Shown one piece after another: positions 48,936-63,234 of a stretch of DNA of 64,000 nt. The stretch spans positions 1,278,179 to 1,342,178 of the forward strand of contig VXAA01005665.1 of NCBI GenBank assembly GCA_013399115.1, written 5' to 3'. The first letter of the stretch is position 1. Each line of letters starts with the position of its first letter. Position numbers and translations under genes: made by a program. Under the pieces are notes generated by a model that saw only the letters and a list, made by a program, of their open reading frames with translations, had not been told where the DNA came from and searched no databases. This DNA comes from Anseranas semipalmata (taxonomy: Eukaryota > Chordata > Aves > Anseriformes > Anseranatidae).

Positions 48936-51900
48936 ATTGCCTCTGCTGTGCCTTTTAAGCAAAAGAAATGGCGGTCTTTAGTTTCTAATATGTATTTAGG
49001 TATATATTTTTCCTTTCATGCAAAACAATGGCTTCTTTCTTATGAATCCCAGTTTATGAATACATTTAAAAAAAAAAATCAGATTTTTAGATCTCATTTT
49101 ACCTTTGTCACCTCTGTGTCATGAATGCTCACAGCTCTATGGCCTGGTGGTCCCCTCAGGGTGAGACATGCTGGCAGTGCTGATATGAGGGCTTCAGTCC
49201 TCGCTTCCTCCGCAAGTCCCTGCAGGAGGCACCTGGTTATGAGCATGGCGAAGGCAGAGAGGCCTCACTCATGCTCCACAGCTCTGCAATTCTTCTGCCA
49301 GGACACAATGGGAGCCATGTGGCTATTGCCACTTACAACATGCCTGAATCTCTCCATGTTGTAGGGATAAGAAAACTGCGCTGTGATTAAAGGCTGCTGT
49401 TGCTTGCTTCTGTGCCTCAGCCGCATGTAGCTATTTTGCTACAAAAGCAGACTGAGGCCCTCAAACACCCTGGCTTATGGAAACAATGGCCAAGCATAAT
49501 ACGGCTTTTCCTTCCTTGGAATAGAAAAATCACTAAGCAATAATGATTTAGATAGTTTCTTAGAGGTACCTTCTCTAAAAACCTGTGCTCTCAGTATTTC
49601 AGATGTGCACTGAAGTGCTGGTGAGATAAAAAGCAAAGACCTTCAAGGCTTTAAATTGGCTCATTTTATGTTTATGAAGATTTTCTATATTTAAAAAAAT
49701 TGTCAATTAGAAAGCTTACTGGTATATACTGATACTTCAAAAGCAGTAGAAAGATGTATGTTTCAGATAGTCAGGACTCCTGGGGTGAATTAGTTTTAAT
49801 ATTTTGACAGGGAGAAGTTCCACTAAGTTCATATAATTAGCACCAAAGAACGGTTTTCTTATTTATTAAAAAAAGCTTAACATTTTATAGCACCATTTTT
49901 GTCTGAAGTCATCTATATTACTTTTAGTCTTGAATGTCTAGTCTTTGCCATATTTTTCTGTTATAAAGTTAATATGTTCCCCCTCATTTATCACAGAGCA
50001 CCTTGTCTTTTGCAATCTAAGTACGTGTTACATTTGGATCCTTTGAGACTTTATGGTTCTGATTTTTTCCTTTTCAGATTACTATCTAATTTTAAGGACA
50101 ATACAGTATGTATGTGATTAATAATTTAGTCACTTTTAAAATGTTAGATAATGAAAATATAAGTAAACTAAAGCACGTAAAACAGGTAAATAATGTGAGC
50201 TGACCTTGATCTATTTTCCAAATGCCATGTAGCCAGTCCTCTGGCAGTGATGCAGTCCATTGGAGTGGAAAACATGGAGCTGGAATATTATGTGCTCAGT
50301 TGATTCCTAGTTCACATGTAAAGTAACCTCAGCTGTTCTTCTAGCTGTCATAAAGTGGTCCCATAGCTCCTACAGATTAACCAGTCAGGGTGGGAAGTGC
50401 TTGGACCTGTGAATCTTTTAAGATAAAGGAAGGCAGAGAGGCAACTTTAAGCCCCAAGCAATTAAGAATCTGATTTTAGACAAATATTATACACAAGATA
50501 AGAGTAAAATTGTAAGATAGGATGCAATACTGACAGCATTTAGAGCGCTACTGTCAATCTTAGTGAAATGTAGGTTATATGGAGGGATTTGAAGCAAGAG
50601 AATGAGAGTGCTTTGCTGACAAGAGAGAAGGATTTCTAAGTGTGAGAACTTTGCTTTGAAGAAGGTAGCAAGTTTAGAGAAGGAGTAGACAGAAAACAGG
50701 AGGATGTATGAACAGTGGGTTTATGCTGATGCTAATGTCTATAGTATTTAAGAAATAATAAGCCTAATGACACATGTGAAAACCCTTTTTGAAAGGTATT
50801 GCAGGGAAACCTAACAATGTATTTTTCCATGGTTATCAGTCTCTAAACCCTACTCGCTGCCCCAGAGCTTGCTTTAATTGATTACAGAACTAGCTATTGC
50901 CTTGAATATATTTCTGGTTTAAATAATATTTGTTCTTTATTTTCTGTTCAAAAAGGAAAGGAATAATGAAAAAGCAGAGGTATTTTAGAAATCACTTCAG
51001 ATTCATATATTCAAGCTAGTTAAACATGGTACTGTATGAAAGTGGCATGCCCTTACTCATCCACTTAGTAGAATTATCATATTTGCTTGTTTTACTGATT
51101 AAATTTAAATTCTCTTAGGGTGGGTCTGTAAATTAAGTAACAACATAGAGAACTGTCTTTATCATACTCTTGTATCAGAACATTAAGCAGTTCTTTACTT
51201 TGCTGCTTTATTTAAAAAGCCTCTTGGTTGCATTTACTTGTGCTATTTCTGTTTTGTGCATAGTCATGGGTAACAGGGTCGAGGATTATTGTAAATATAA
51301 GTGAGCTAGAAATACTTGTAAGCTAAGTTTGATGGGATATCCTTCAGAGAGAACTGTGGTATTCTGGAAAGCCAGATTTACAAGCGCCATTTAGCTGTTT
51401 AGATGCTTCATGTCATACTTTTTACACAATGTCTAGACCCATCTCCGTTTGTTCAGGGAGAAACTTATTCTTGCTTCTTCCTTGTCTCCTCCAGCCCAAG
51501 TGTTATACGCTTAGGAACTGATTCATGCTGTAAAGCTTAATGAAATGTCTTCAATTGCTAGGAATCTCTGAAAGCTGAGAGCAAGTTAAAAGGAGGTAAC
51601 AGATGCGTGTAAACTGGGAGGGCTGAGGACTCGGTGTCCTGTTGAGGATTTCTGTCTGTGCATCAGAGCTCTTTAAATCTACTCGGCTGTTTCTGGTAGA
51701 CTGGTGTAATGAAAAGTGAGGCCAAAGCTTTGCGGCTCAAGTTAAATGCATGGTGCTGTTCTATGCTCGTAAGACAATCATTATATCTTAATGGCATATA
51801 ACAGCCAGGACTATTTTCAGTTGTTCAGCAGTTCCTGTTGGGGGTTAGAGGACTGCAGAGTGAACCCAGGCAGCAGCAAACCTCTAAGGAATACAAATAA

Positions 51901-53925
51901 CTTAATCAAGGCTGTTTGCTGCATGCTGCGTTCAGTGGCTAGTACAGAATAAAGGACTGGTGTGAGAGCCTTGCGTTACTCCCAGGCAGTCTCTTCTTTA
52001 GGGATTTCTCCAAGGAAAAGAGGGCTCTAAACATAGGACAATGAGATCATCCTGTTAATTTTGCAGGGATACATAAGTTCATTTCCAATTAGCTATGTAG
52101 GCAAAAAAATGGGAACCTGACTTGTTTTGAAGACCTGAATTTCATAGAGATGAAAGCAGTGGACATTTTGCAGCTTTCTTCTAGTGATTTCTGTTAGCAT
52201 GTCTTACTGATTACTCTGATCTACTAGCTACCTGATATATGGTGCTTCAGTCTTCCTGTGCATAGGCCTATAATAACAAGATTTTACTCAGACTACAGCT
52301 TTTATTTCTTAATATGGCCTCGTTATTTGATATTGAAAATATCAATTATTTTCATTTCTCTGTTTTGGAAAATACTTTTGTGCCTAGATATGTGTGAGAC
52401 TTCTCTATGCAGGAGTAAGCTTGAAGAGCAATGGAAAGCTTTAAGTAAGGAGATGCATCTTTCTTGATCCAGGAAGTGAGAGGCTGTAACAGCACAGCAA
52501 AAAAAAAAAAAGTTTACATATGAGACTTCCCAGCTTTTCTGACTTGGGAAAAGAAACGGGTCACTTAATATAGCTCAACATCTTCGTAATGTATCTGGGG
52601 CAATCTGACTACATGAACAAACACTTTAGAAACTTTCTAGAAACCCACAGAATTTTTTAAATATCTGATTTTATTTTTAAATGACATGTTTTGAAGCAGG
52701 TTGCTGTTCTTCCCTAGTCCTAAATGGCTGTTCAGACGCATTGTCTCAGTTTTCTTTGAGTGTGAGGGCTAGTCTAGTTAGACCTTGAAACTAGAAAAAA
52801 AACTGGCTTTAAGAATTTATTTTTTGTTCAAATGTATTAGTTAACTCCTTTGTATCAAGAGTTCCATAGTGGTCTTGGAAAGACATGTATTCCTTATCTG
52901 GCCTTCCTAATCTGTAAACTTCCCCTTTCTCTTTCTTAGCCTCAAATTCATTTCATTCTTCTGAGACTAAGTTCTCCTGTTGGCAATGCTGACTGAGCTT
53001 GCAGTTTCCTTGCAATAAATTGCTCTAGCTACCTTACTAATCTTCAGTTTCTCTTCAAGGGATGCTATCTCCCAGCAATGACCTGAATTTCAAATAATTT
53101 TTACTTCACAAATGAACTGAGGGCTAAATGATTAGGGTGTACAGAACCAGCTGTGCATCTTGGAGCCTCTTAAAACTGGCGTGATGGACATGCAGCTGCC
53201 TTTTACGAGCAAATGGAAACCTCAGATGATATGATCAAGCCTTATGCCCCAGCCCTTCTGTGCTACGTGCATACCCAAGGGAGCAAGGGTGATAATGTGT
53301 ATGCAAACCACCAAGTCCCACCTCCTAAAATCTTTAGTTTACAGCACTCGGCTAAGAGCACTCTTACTCTAAAAGGAATCCACTAGAAGATGATGCGGAG
53401 GAAGAGCATGGTATCACTCCCTTACTATCTAGTAACATAGTATTCATTGTCACCTCTGTCTGATGAAATGAAAACTGATGTCTACCGTCTATCTGAGTGC
53501 AGTTCTAATCATAGCTCTTCCTTTCAAATTCTTTTCCACACAATTCCAGAATTCTGTAGGACAGGAGAAAAAAAAACAACCTGCCAGTCTGTCTGAAAGT
53601 GTTTCCTGGAAGTGGAAATACCTAGGTTCCTGGTCGGGGCTGATTTCAGTTTGATGTATGTTATATGAAATATGAAAGCATTTTGATGAAATGTATCAAA
53701 TTATCCATAGTCTTTCCTCTCCATTCACTGCAAAGTACACGTGGGCTTATCCATACATGCACAAGCATCATCACTTACAAGCATTACATGACAGAGTACT
53801 ATTTATTTGTAAACACCACCCCCCCGGCCCCTGATTCCAAGTATATGCCAACTGATGTGTCTCAGGTTCAGCCTACTCCTTGCTAAGAGCCTAGTGTTTA
53901 GGACATTTTTCAGTCAAACTGCAGA

Positions 53926-53953
53926 TTTTTTTTTTATTTTTTATTTTTTTTTT
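53926..53953. repeat. T-rich tract
   Basis: T runs interrupted by single A residues, ending TTTGTAGGG. Confidence 0.85.
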
Positions 53954-55687
53954 GTAGGGATGCCACAGAAGCATTTCTCTTGTATTTTATCCACCACACT
54001 AGTGCACCTCTCCCTCTCTGCCCCTTCCCCTTTTTAATAAAGAAAATGGAGGCTACAACTGCTTTCATTTTTTCAAGGCTTCTTACCAACATAGACAAAG
54101 TTGATTGTTGCCAATACCAACAGAATAGGATAGCTGTTTCCTCATGTTTCCATGTTTGGCCCTTCTCTGTGCCTCTCCTAACCACCACTGACCTCTTGGC
54201 ATTGAGCAGGAACTTGCAAACTTTGCTCTTCTCATCATATGTGCGTTGCTGTGAGAACTACCTTTGTTCCAGACTGGTCTTTGCCAGTGAGGACACTTTC
54301 TTGGGACTGCATTGCTCCCTTGCCTCTTCCACAGTGACCCATCCTCCTGCTTTTCTTTGGGCTGCTCAGCAGCTGCAGTACTTATTTTCTTTGCACCAGT
54401 AGCAGAGGGAGCCCAGGTGGTCTATCCTCATCTCGGGTGGCAGCAGGGTGGATGTGCAAAGCCATGGCAGAGAATGGAGGGGAACGTTTCTATCTTCAGA
54501 AGAAAAAGGGGCAGAGGCAGTCTGGGCATATGGGACAGTGGCCGCTTTCTTTGGAGCGTAGGAGCCTGCTCAGTCACTTGGCAAGGGTCATCCTCAAATG
54601 GAGCTGTTGCTTTGTCAATATTGTAAGTCATGTGCAAAATTAGAGTTTAGGGAGTTCAAAAAGCATGATCTTAATAACATCAATATGGAGACTTGCAAGT
54701 TTAGGTGATTTCTTGAGGGCTGAATTTCAGGACTGCAATTTGGGATCTTCAAGAATTTCTTTTTATTTTGTTGTACTGTTTTTCTCTTTTCTGGTAATTA
54801 CTTTTGTATTTATTTGTATTTCCTGCTTTGAATGATATCTGGCCTCACAAACTATTTTGTCTGCCTATAAATATTGCTACTTCTACATAACCCAACTTTT
54901 TTTGTTCTTGAAGCTTCATACAGTCATGACATTTTGAAGTTAGCATTTTAAGTAGTGATTGTAAAAACAGACCTATAGTAAAACAAGAGATGTGAAGTCT
55001 TAATAAAAAGTATTCCCTTTTTAACTTCTTGTTGAAGTTTGGCTAGTTTTATTTTATAGCGGTGAAATGAAGATCAGGGTTTTATTGAGTAAACGTGTTC
55101 TTAAACTCCTACAGTTTAAGATTATATCTGATGTATACTGTGTTGACCAATTTTTTCTGGCAGCTCTAATTCTCAGGCTGTAGGGTATTTTGACTTTACC
55201 CTTTGGAGAAAAAGCTAGGGCATAAAGGCTTACATCTTGTGTATGGTCAGTAAATATCAATTAAAATTATTCTTGAAGACTTTTGACATTTGTTGTACAC
55301 CCTTGACAACCAGATTGACGTGAGAGACTATAATAGCTCCTGAGCAGCTGTTAAATTCCATTGTATCAATGATCTGTGAACTAAACAGAAGTTGACTGAT
55401 AGACTGTAGCTTGCTTTGAAGAAACCATCATGGGCCATTGGGTCAAAAATGGCCTTTTAAGAAGGGGCCTAAGTATAAATCCACAACACCTTGAAAGGAA
55501 AATTAAATAACTTCAGGGCCATTTGGATTCTATATCAAAACTTTAAACGCATTTCAGAAGATAAACCCTTGGAGATGGGGCTTAGGCTTAATATAAATCT
55601 GTAAAGTACCAGGCACATCTAGAAGTGAATAATCACCATCATCCTGATGGTATGTGAGTGTATATCTACATTTACAGCTCTGAGTAA

Positions 55688-55703
55688 GAGGGACTAGTCC
55701 CTC
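55688..55703. repeat. 16-bp perfect palindrome
   Basis: GAGGGACTAGTCCCTC is fully self-complementary with no loop. It is short, but perfect palindromes of this length are uncommon by chance. Confidence 0.9.
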
Positions 55704-58700
55704 ACCCCAAGGCCCTGTGGTATGCACAAATTCATGTCCAGGCTGTATGAGCAGATTGGTTAAATCTATACTTAAGTGGTCCTTGAACCTGGGATTCCTT
55801 TAGGTCTCCAAAACTGCTTTATGATAAAGTATTTTAGGTACTTTTTGCAATTTGAGATACCTTATACTGTGTCAAAGACTTTGTTACAGCCTAGCACAGT
55901 GATTGTCCTTTGCCATGGACCTTCTGGTTAGTAATAAACAGTTGTATAGACAAAATCCAAATCCTGTGAAGTCTCATCTATATCATCTCTGGAGTGAGCT
56001 GTATCTCTAGATGGGCTCAGGCACTGTGATGAAGAGTGGTAGTTGAAGCTGTCAAAACAGGGTCAGGGAAAAGAGCTAGGAAACAGCCAGTCCTGGATGG
56101 TCAGGGTCCAGTGCCTAAACTTGCCTCCTGGTCCTCTTAGTGAATGATGGAGCCACGGCTATGTGTCTCTGTGCCACCCCTCCTACCTGTACAGTAGCAG
56201 TAATAAATTTCCCTTTAGAAGTCTGCATTATCACAGACTTTTTTGTTTGTTTCTCTAAATTAGTGAGTGTCTGCTGTCATATTCTCTCCACACCTGGACT
56301 ATTGTATTTTGAGCCAGCTAATAAAATCCCTGTTCAGGGCTCTCTTGGGAAGGTGCAGGAAGGAGACAGCTGTTTGTGACAGATAGTGCTTTGTGTACTT
56401 CTGGAAGGTGCTGAGCATTACAAAAGTACAAGGCTTGTATGTAAAAGTCATAGATCAACTGCAAAATATTTGCTACATGCAGATGGCAAACAGAATTTTG
56501 CTTTCGGGTGTTGCAATAGTCCTTTAAGTATATAAAAGAAGCCAGTGGTGGGCCTGTTGAAACTGGCAGCAGGGTTCTGTGACGATCATTGCCATAATAC
56601 TGGGAACCTCAAGCCAGTTCATCAGTAATAGGCCTGAAGGCATAGTACAATGTGTTTATGCAACAGATTCCTCCCCACCCTGACAAAAATAAGGAATTCT
56701 TCTTTCTGCCTCGTTACCTGTCATTTTTGTCTGTCCTGGCATCAGCTAAGCTGGCAAGTGTGTATGTGAGAGCAGTGGAGAGGTTCCTACTGCCATGCTA
56801 CAGGTGCAATTTAAATTACTTCAATTGTCTTTGATCCAAACAGTTGAGCTGGGCTCTGTTTCCTTCTGTTGCATGTGGTTTGTACTGGTTATAGAGAACG
56901 TACTTTCCATGCTCTAACTGTTCTTCTGAAAAGGAACATCTTGTTCAAGGCTGGAACAAGAATTGTCCAAAAGACCATAGTTGTTTATTCCTAAGTAATT
57001 GCAGTGAATTATTAGGAAAAAGTCAGTAAGATTAATAGTCTTAATTACCCACTATAATTAATAATCATGGGGAAGTTTCCCCTAGCTACTTGCACAAATT
57101 GTGTTTTCAAAGTACAGAAGATCTCCCCATAATGCTAATTGGTTATGAGTTTATGCATTTAGAGTTGCTCATCCTTAGACCTATAATGAGGTTGCATCTG
57201 TATGTTGATGAAAAGTGGAGCAAGCACTTCCTTTTTTTAGTAGATCTACATAAAGCTGATGAATGGTGGGTGATTTGCTTATGAAAATATCCTGAAGTAT
57301 GACAATTGCCAAGCAAAACATTCTCTTCTCAAGTCGCATAGAGAAATCTGAGGAGCAGTGAATACATGTTTTTGTTTATGACAATGTATTAAAAAGGAAG
57401 TTGCTGAATACTGAGACCAATTTTCTTCTGAAGGAAGATATACAGAGAAAGCTGACAAATGCCAAATGGATTTTTGTGTAATAATGAGATGAGGAGAAAG
57501 CTAACAGCTACAGCATAGATGGTTTGCCCTATGCTTATTAAAATTTATAGAGGAGAAACTAATTGTTCACTTGTGGAAACTCAGTCAATGGGCCAAAGAT
57601 ATTTGCATGATTATGGATACTCTTGAGCATGTGGTGTTAGTATACATTGCTTGGTTAGTCGAAGTATCTTGCCTAGATGACAGTTTGCCAAAAGAAGGGA
57701 TGCAACTGTTTTTGCTCTTGGTTATGCAGAGATACTCTATGAGCACCTCACAAAAAGGCCATTTTATTAGCAGATACCACTTGCTGCTTGGCTGAGTTAG
57801 AGCAGTATGAGAGCATAATGACACTTAAGAGTTCCAAGCTGAATAACAGCAAAACAGTTGATTTATATTGGATTTATGCAGCTTTATTTAACTGATACTG
57901 CTACAGATTTTGAGTGGGCAGGGGGGGAAAAAAGTACTTCACAAAAATTGTTGGAACTCTTTGTTGCTGTGTGTTTGACACTGAAAATTTCTGCATGAAT
58001 CTCTGATATTAAAAGCACTGCAGTCTATAGCAGATATGTGTCAGACAAGAAACAAGGATTGCTGGAGATAAAAGGGCATGATAGAAAGCTGAGTCCTGCC
58101 TGCAGTGCTCCTCCTTGCCTTCATCTCTTGAAACAGACTGGATTTGACTTCCCTGGCCCTACCATGTGATCTGTGACTTCATGGGAGGCATTAAGTGATT
58201 TAAGAGCTGAAGCTTATCCTTTTCTGGGTAACATTTACTTCTTAATTCAGGGGTTTCTGCTCAAAGTCTTTTATCTTTTGCTTGCTCACAATCTATTTGG
58301 GACTATGAGGGAGGATATTGCTTTTATTTGTTCACTCTTTGTCATGTATTTTGGGAAGAGGCAGGTGCTTGGTGCTAGCTCTGGTCTGGATGCAGTGCCC
58401 TGTGTTGCAGGAGTGGTTTTTGGAAGGAGGGAGAGATGGAGGCTGCCCCCGGTTAGCGGGAGGGAAATGGTGTGTAGAGGGCAGAGGAAGAAAGCAGAAC
58501 AAGGCAGGGGAATTGCTTATGGGAGCAGAAGCACAGTTGAGCTGACAGCCGGATGTGGTGTGCAGGAGAAAACAAGAATAAAATGACTTGCAAACAAATA
58601 TCTCACCAGCAGATCTGAGCTGTTAGAGCTAGCATTTGCTCTGGAAAAACATTGTTAATGCTTCTTTAAGAAAAGAGGCATTCATACCTCAAAACTCTGG

Positions 58701-61700
58701 CTAACTGAGGAAGCACTGAAACCCTTTCAGACATAGAAAAAAGACACTTTTGATTTATTTTTTTCCTTATCTCCTGATGCAGTTGACATACTTGTTAAAT
58801 TTTTGTTTCAGTTAAAGCTAATGGAGGGCACATACTCCTCCACAGTTCATGAACTCCATCCAGGCCCTCTTCCTAACTATTCTAGCCACGCATTGGAGTT
58901 CAGGAGAGAGAAAGAGTAGAAAATGCTATAAAACTATCTTCTAAAAGTGAATGAGAATCACATTACTTGTTTCCTGTGGGAGTTCTGCTTGCTAGCTCAG
59001 GACAACCCTGTTCCAGAGCAAAGGACCTGCACCACCTACTTTTACCCAAGACTTGTCCTCTTTATTTCAGATAGCTAATCAGGCTGTGCTGACAGGAAAG
59101 GGATGTGTTTTGTGTGCTCAGTTGTCTGGTAGAACAGTACCTACTATTCAGATATAAAATCTGCAAGAACAATGTTTATAAGAGTGTTCAATCACAATTT
59201 GGTCATAAATATATGGATTGTATAACTAAAACAAGTAGATCACAAATACTGCTGCTTTTCAGACTGAGACTCACTGCTCTTAAATATGCATTGGCTTGAC
59301 GTGTATCTGCTTTTTTTTTCCTTACTAATAACAACATTTATATATGGCACAGCCCATCCCTCCCTCTGCCATCCTAATGCACATTTCCAAAGCCCCTGTG
59401 ATATGCATTCCAGCGAGGTCGTACATTGTGACTGTAGCCTTCTCCAGTCACCAGTCTGCCCTCCTACTGACATGCTTTGCCTATGACATAGGTTAATGCA
59501 TGAAGAGGGGCTGTAGTCAGAGATGGTTTTCTCTGAAGCGCTGAGACAGGGAGAAGAGGGGACGGTGTCATTCACTGGGAGAGAAAGGTGCTTGTTGAAG
59601 TGTCTGAGATGGTGATGCCCTGGTGCCTCTGCACTGCCCAGAGCTGTTTAGAACAGTCCCTGCTATAGCCTTTGGAAGCTCCTAGGTTGTGTTTCCGGGT
59701 GCAATGACTAAGGTTCAAACTGATATGTCTCCTAGCATGCTCTGGACTGTACCTTTAGCCTCTTCCGCCTTATGGGGCTCCAGCAGGAAGGCAATATTAA
59801 CAGCTAAGAACATATACTAGGGTGACTTCTTTTATGAAGAAAATCAGAATACAGCTTCCTATTCTGCAAAATTGTGTGCCACCTTATGGTCCCAAGGGTC
59901 ATCATCCTTCCCGAAGAGCACACATTTCACTTCTTGGTTCCCTTTCATGTACACTGAAAAGGGCATTTCCATGCAGAGTTCTTATATGTAACTCAGTTTC
60001 CATTTTTGGTTTAGAAGCTGCCTTCAAATCTGAAGGCAGGAGTTTATTTTTTGCTTTGCCACGCCTGCAAGGAGAATATGAATTTGTAGAAGAAACTGCA
60101 TCCACTGGATTGGGGTCACTCCTACATTATTATTCTCCCATCCGTGTCTGTTCAAAAGTATGTAAAGAGAACTGCATTAGGAGAAGCCTGTAATCCAAGT
60201 CCCATCACAGAAATCCTCAGAGTCAATCTCATTCTAGGCAGCTCCTGGTATTTGACCATTTATTTCCTTTATTCTTCTTCCTGAAATAACACATAATGGA
60301 TGCACCTGTCCAGTCATGCAGAGAAAATGAGGGCACTGCATGTAAGTTAAGTAATGACTCTCTAGCCCTAAATGTTTCCCCCAGCACTCTGGTCCCCAGC
60401 ATGCAGTAGTACAGTTTTTTTGTCTCTTTCTTTTGAAGCAAGTCTCAATTTAATTCTCTCCAATGTGTCAGCTGCTGTGATTGCTTTATTACACAGTCTT
60501 ATGCCACTCATAGCTTATCAGATTTTAAATTACCATATAAATCTACATAGTTAGACAATATAAGAAACATCATTTTAAATATATCTAATCTCATTTTCAA
60601 AGTTAGATAAGAAACAATCAACACTTTAGAATGAAAGTGATACCCCTAGGCTAGAAAATGGGAGCCTAACAAAATTATCTACACTAATCATCATTAACTG
60701 TAATAATACTTGCAAAACGAAAAACATGGGTGTAATTAATTGTAACACCTAGAGGGTGAAAAGAACAAACCCCCCAAAAATAAAACTTCCCAGATTACAC
60801 ATTGTTTGTTAATTCTACAACATGGTAGTAAGGGGATTGCTAGTTAAATATGCTAATATTGCTTAAGATTTAGCAACATAATTGTAATGCACTGTGTGTA
60901 CTATAATGTGGCAGACATGGCGTAACCTCTGTTAATTTTGAACTCTCTAAGTGGAGAAAATAAAAACTAAGCTAGCAACAGTGCTTGGCTGGAAATCTGT
61001 GTACGATTAGCTTGCGGTCAGCAAAAAGAACCTGCTGCAACTACAGACCTGGGAGTAATGCTTTATTAATATATGGGAGGAAGATGCTTCTGGAGAAACT
61101 TTTGTGTGTCTTGGGACGGGAGCTTTGGCAGGAGATGAAGTGGGAATATTGTACCAGCGAAACAAATCAGGGAGACCTCGTTTGAATGTTAGTAGTCATC
61201 TAAAAGCAAGCTCTCAGAAGTCCTATTACTGAGAAAACATTCAGTCAGATTCCTTAGGTGAGAAATGAAAGCAGAGAGAAACAGGCCTGAGGCAAGAATG
61301 ACTGACATGTCATACAGTAAACATGACTTTGGCTATATAGACCCAGGTCTTAGAAGTTGTCTCTGGGGCACACCAAACAGCAACGTGGTCATTGAGCAAA
61401 GCCTTGACCTCCTCTGATCTCAACAGCATGTTTCACAGGTGAAGCTTCTGCATTAGCAGCCTGGCGGCATTGGTGTTCTGCTAACTCATGTGCTCCCTTG
61501 TAACTGCGGTGCTACGGAAGCATTTCTAGCTGCTTTGCTATTAACTCCTGTTCTGAATGCACAATGAGGAGGTTGCAGTGTTTCCTGAACTGTTTTCTTG
61601 GTTTTGCTCAGGTTGATTTTGCTTGTTAAATATTCAGTGTGTGTCCTGGACTGTAAGCCTTCCTTTTGTTAAAAGTACTGTTCGGCAAAGTGAATGAGAA

Positions 61701-62956
61701 TTGATGTGAGTATTTGAAGCTTAAAATAATGTGACTTGGCCTAATACATATGAAATTAAATAAAAGTAGACTGAAAGGAATTGGACTTCTGAGGAGAACT
61801 GGTACTGCTGCCCATCAATTGGATGGATGGCTTTGTGCTAGAAAAGCCTGTCTCCACCAGCATGTTAGTTTTGACTTCAGGAGTCATACTGAAGGTTTCT
61901 GAGGCCTGCATATGCTTTAGACTGATTAAAGTGTGAATGCGTGTTTGCATTAAAAAAGTTTCAGCTGAAAGACGTTGTTCCTAAAATAAAACAAAAACAG
62001 GATTTTCTTCTGCTAAGTTAAATACAGGCACTTCACTGAGAAGCTACACAGCCTCTATAATAAAGGGGAAGAACCTGCTGGGATGTACTCAGGGAAAATA
62101 TTCAAATAGTGTGGCTGATGCTCCAGAAAAGATCAGCTTGTGGTCAGCTGCCAGCCTTCTGGACCCTGGGAGCTGGAGCTGCGGGAGGCAGGGTGGGTGA
62201 TTTTTAATAGCAGTATCTGAGAACCTATGCTTTGTGTTTTGGCCATCTCCCCTGCCCCTTTTGGCTTCCCAGCACTTCAAAGTCAAGTCTCTATCTGTTC
62301 TCTGTTCATGTTAAGATGTTTCATAGAGACAAGCATATCTATATTAAAATCTTATGGAACTGAATTCTAAGAAATCTTAGTGTATTCTTTTTCCAAAGCA
62401 AGGAGAGCCTGTAACTTTTTCCCTTATTTTCTTTCCTCCTTATAGTGAAAATTCTACGTATAACTTGCTATTTTACAAAAATAATTCTGGCTGACTCCAT
62501 CCATTTTCTCATTTATGATTATGCACTGTGTTTGAAAATGCAAACCTACTACAAAGGGAACAGGAAGCTGGGCACTTCTTACTTTGAAGCTAGCTCTGCT
62601 TTTTAAAAGACTTACAGAACATGAACTCAATCTGTCTAACATGCAAAATTCAGTGCATTGTAGGTATAAACTTGTATAAAATTTCTACTGAAACCTACCT
62701 GAGCTTATGTACTGCAAACTGGTCAGCCCAGTCTCTCTTCTCTAAATATCAATTTTCCATTCTTGGATGGAAAGTAAAGGACATGTATATGTTGTCTAAT
62801 AGAAATGATAAGTTATAAAAGTGATGGTGTCAATAGCATAGTGTAGGATAAGACTTATTTGAAAATAGGATATCTGGAATGTCTACTCTTTGACTCCTGA
62901 TAAATGCTTCATTCACATCTTGTTCACTATCTCTCTGGCTGTCATGGGTCATCAGA

Positions 62957-62986
62957 TTTTTATTTATTTATATATATATATATATA
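62957..62986. repeat. (TTTA)n / (TA)n simple repeat
   Basis: TTTA units grade into about eight TA units. Confidence 0.9.
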
Positions 62987-63234
62987 GTCCCCCTTTCTGT
63001 TCTGGCTAGTTCAGATGACCAGTCTCAGAATTTAGGAGAGGAAGAAAACCTATGAAATACATTGCTTTAGTTGCTTCTAGTCTATATTATGACAGATTTT
63101 CTTTCTGATATTCATTTTGCTTCTGACACTTTATCAGATTACTGCAGCTTATTTTTAGGCTGGGAAATTGAATGAAACGTTGAAGCTGGTGTATGAACTA
63201 GGCTTGCTTTTATTGATAGTAGATGGAAGAGGCA

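Larger units (their letters stand above)
32291..63230. other. Intergenic DNA downstream of CADM2
   Basis: About 31 kb in which I recognise no protein-coding exon, tRNA or other structural RNA. In other vertebrates the next gene beyond CADM2 (VGLL3, as I recall) lies several hundred kilobases away, so a gene desert is expected. The interval contains MIR-like fragments, an ancient-repeat-like stretch, a possible retroviral remnant and simple repeats, all listed separately. The longest frames (33994-34575 on +, 32537-32995 on -) show no known domain. Confidence 0.6.
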
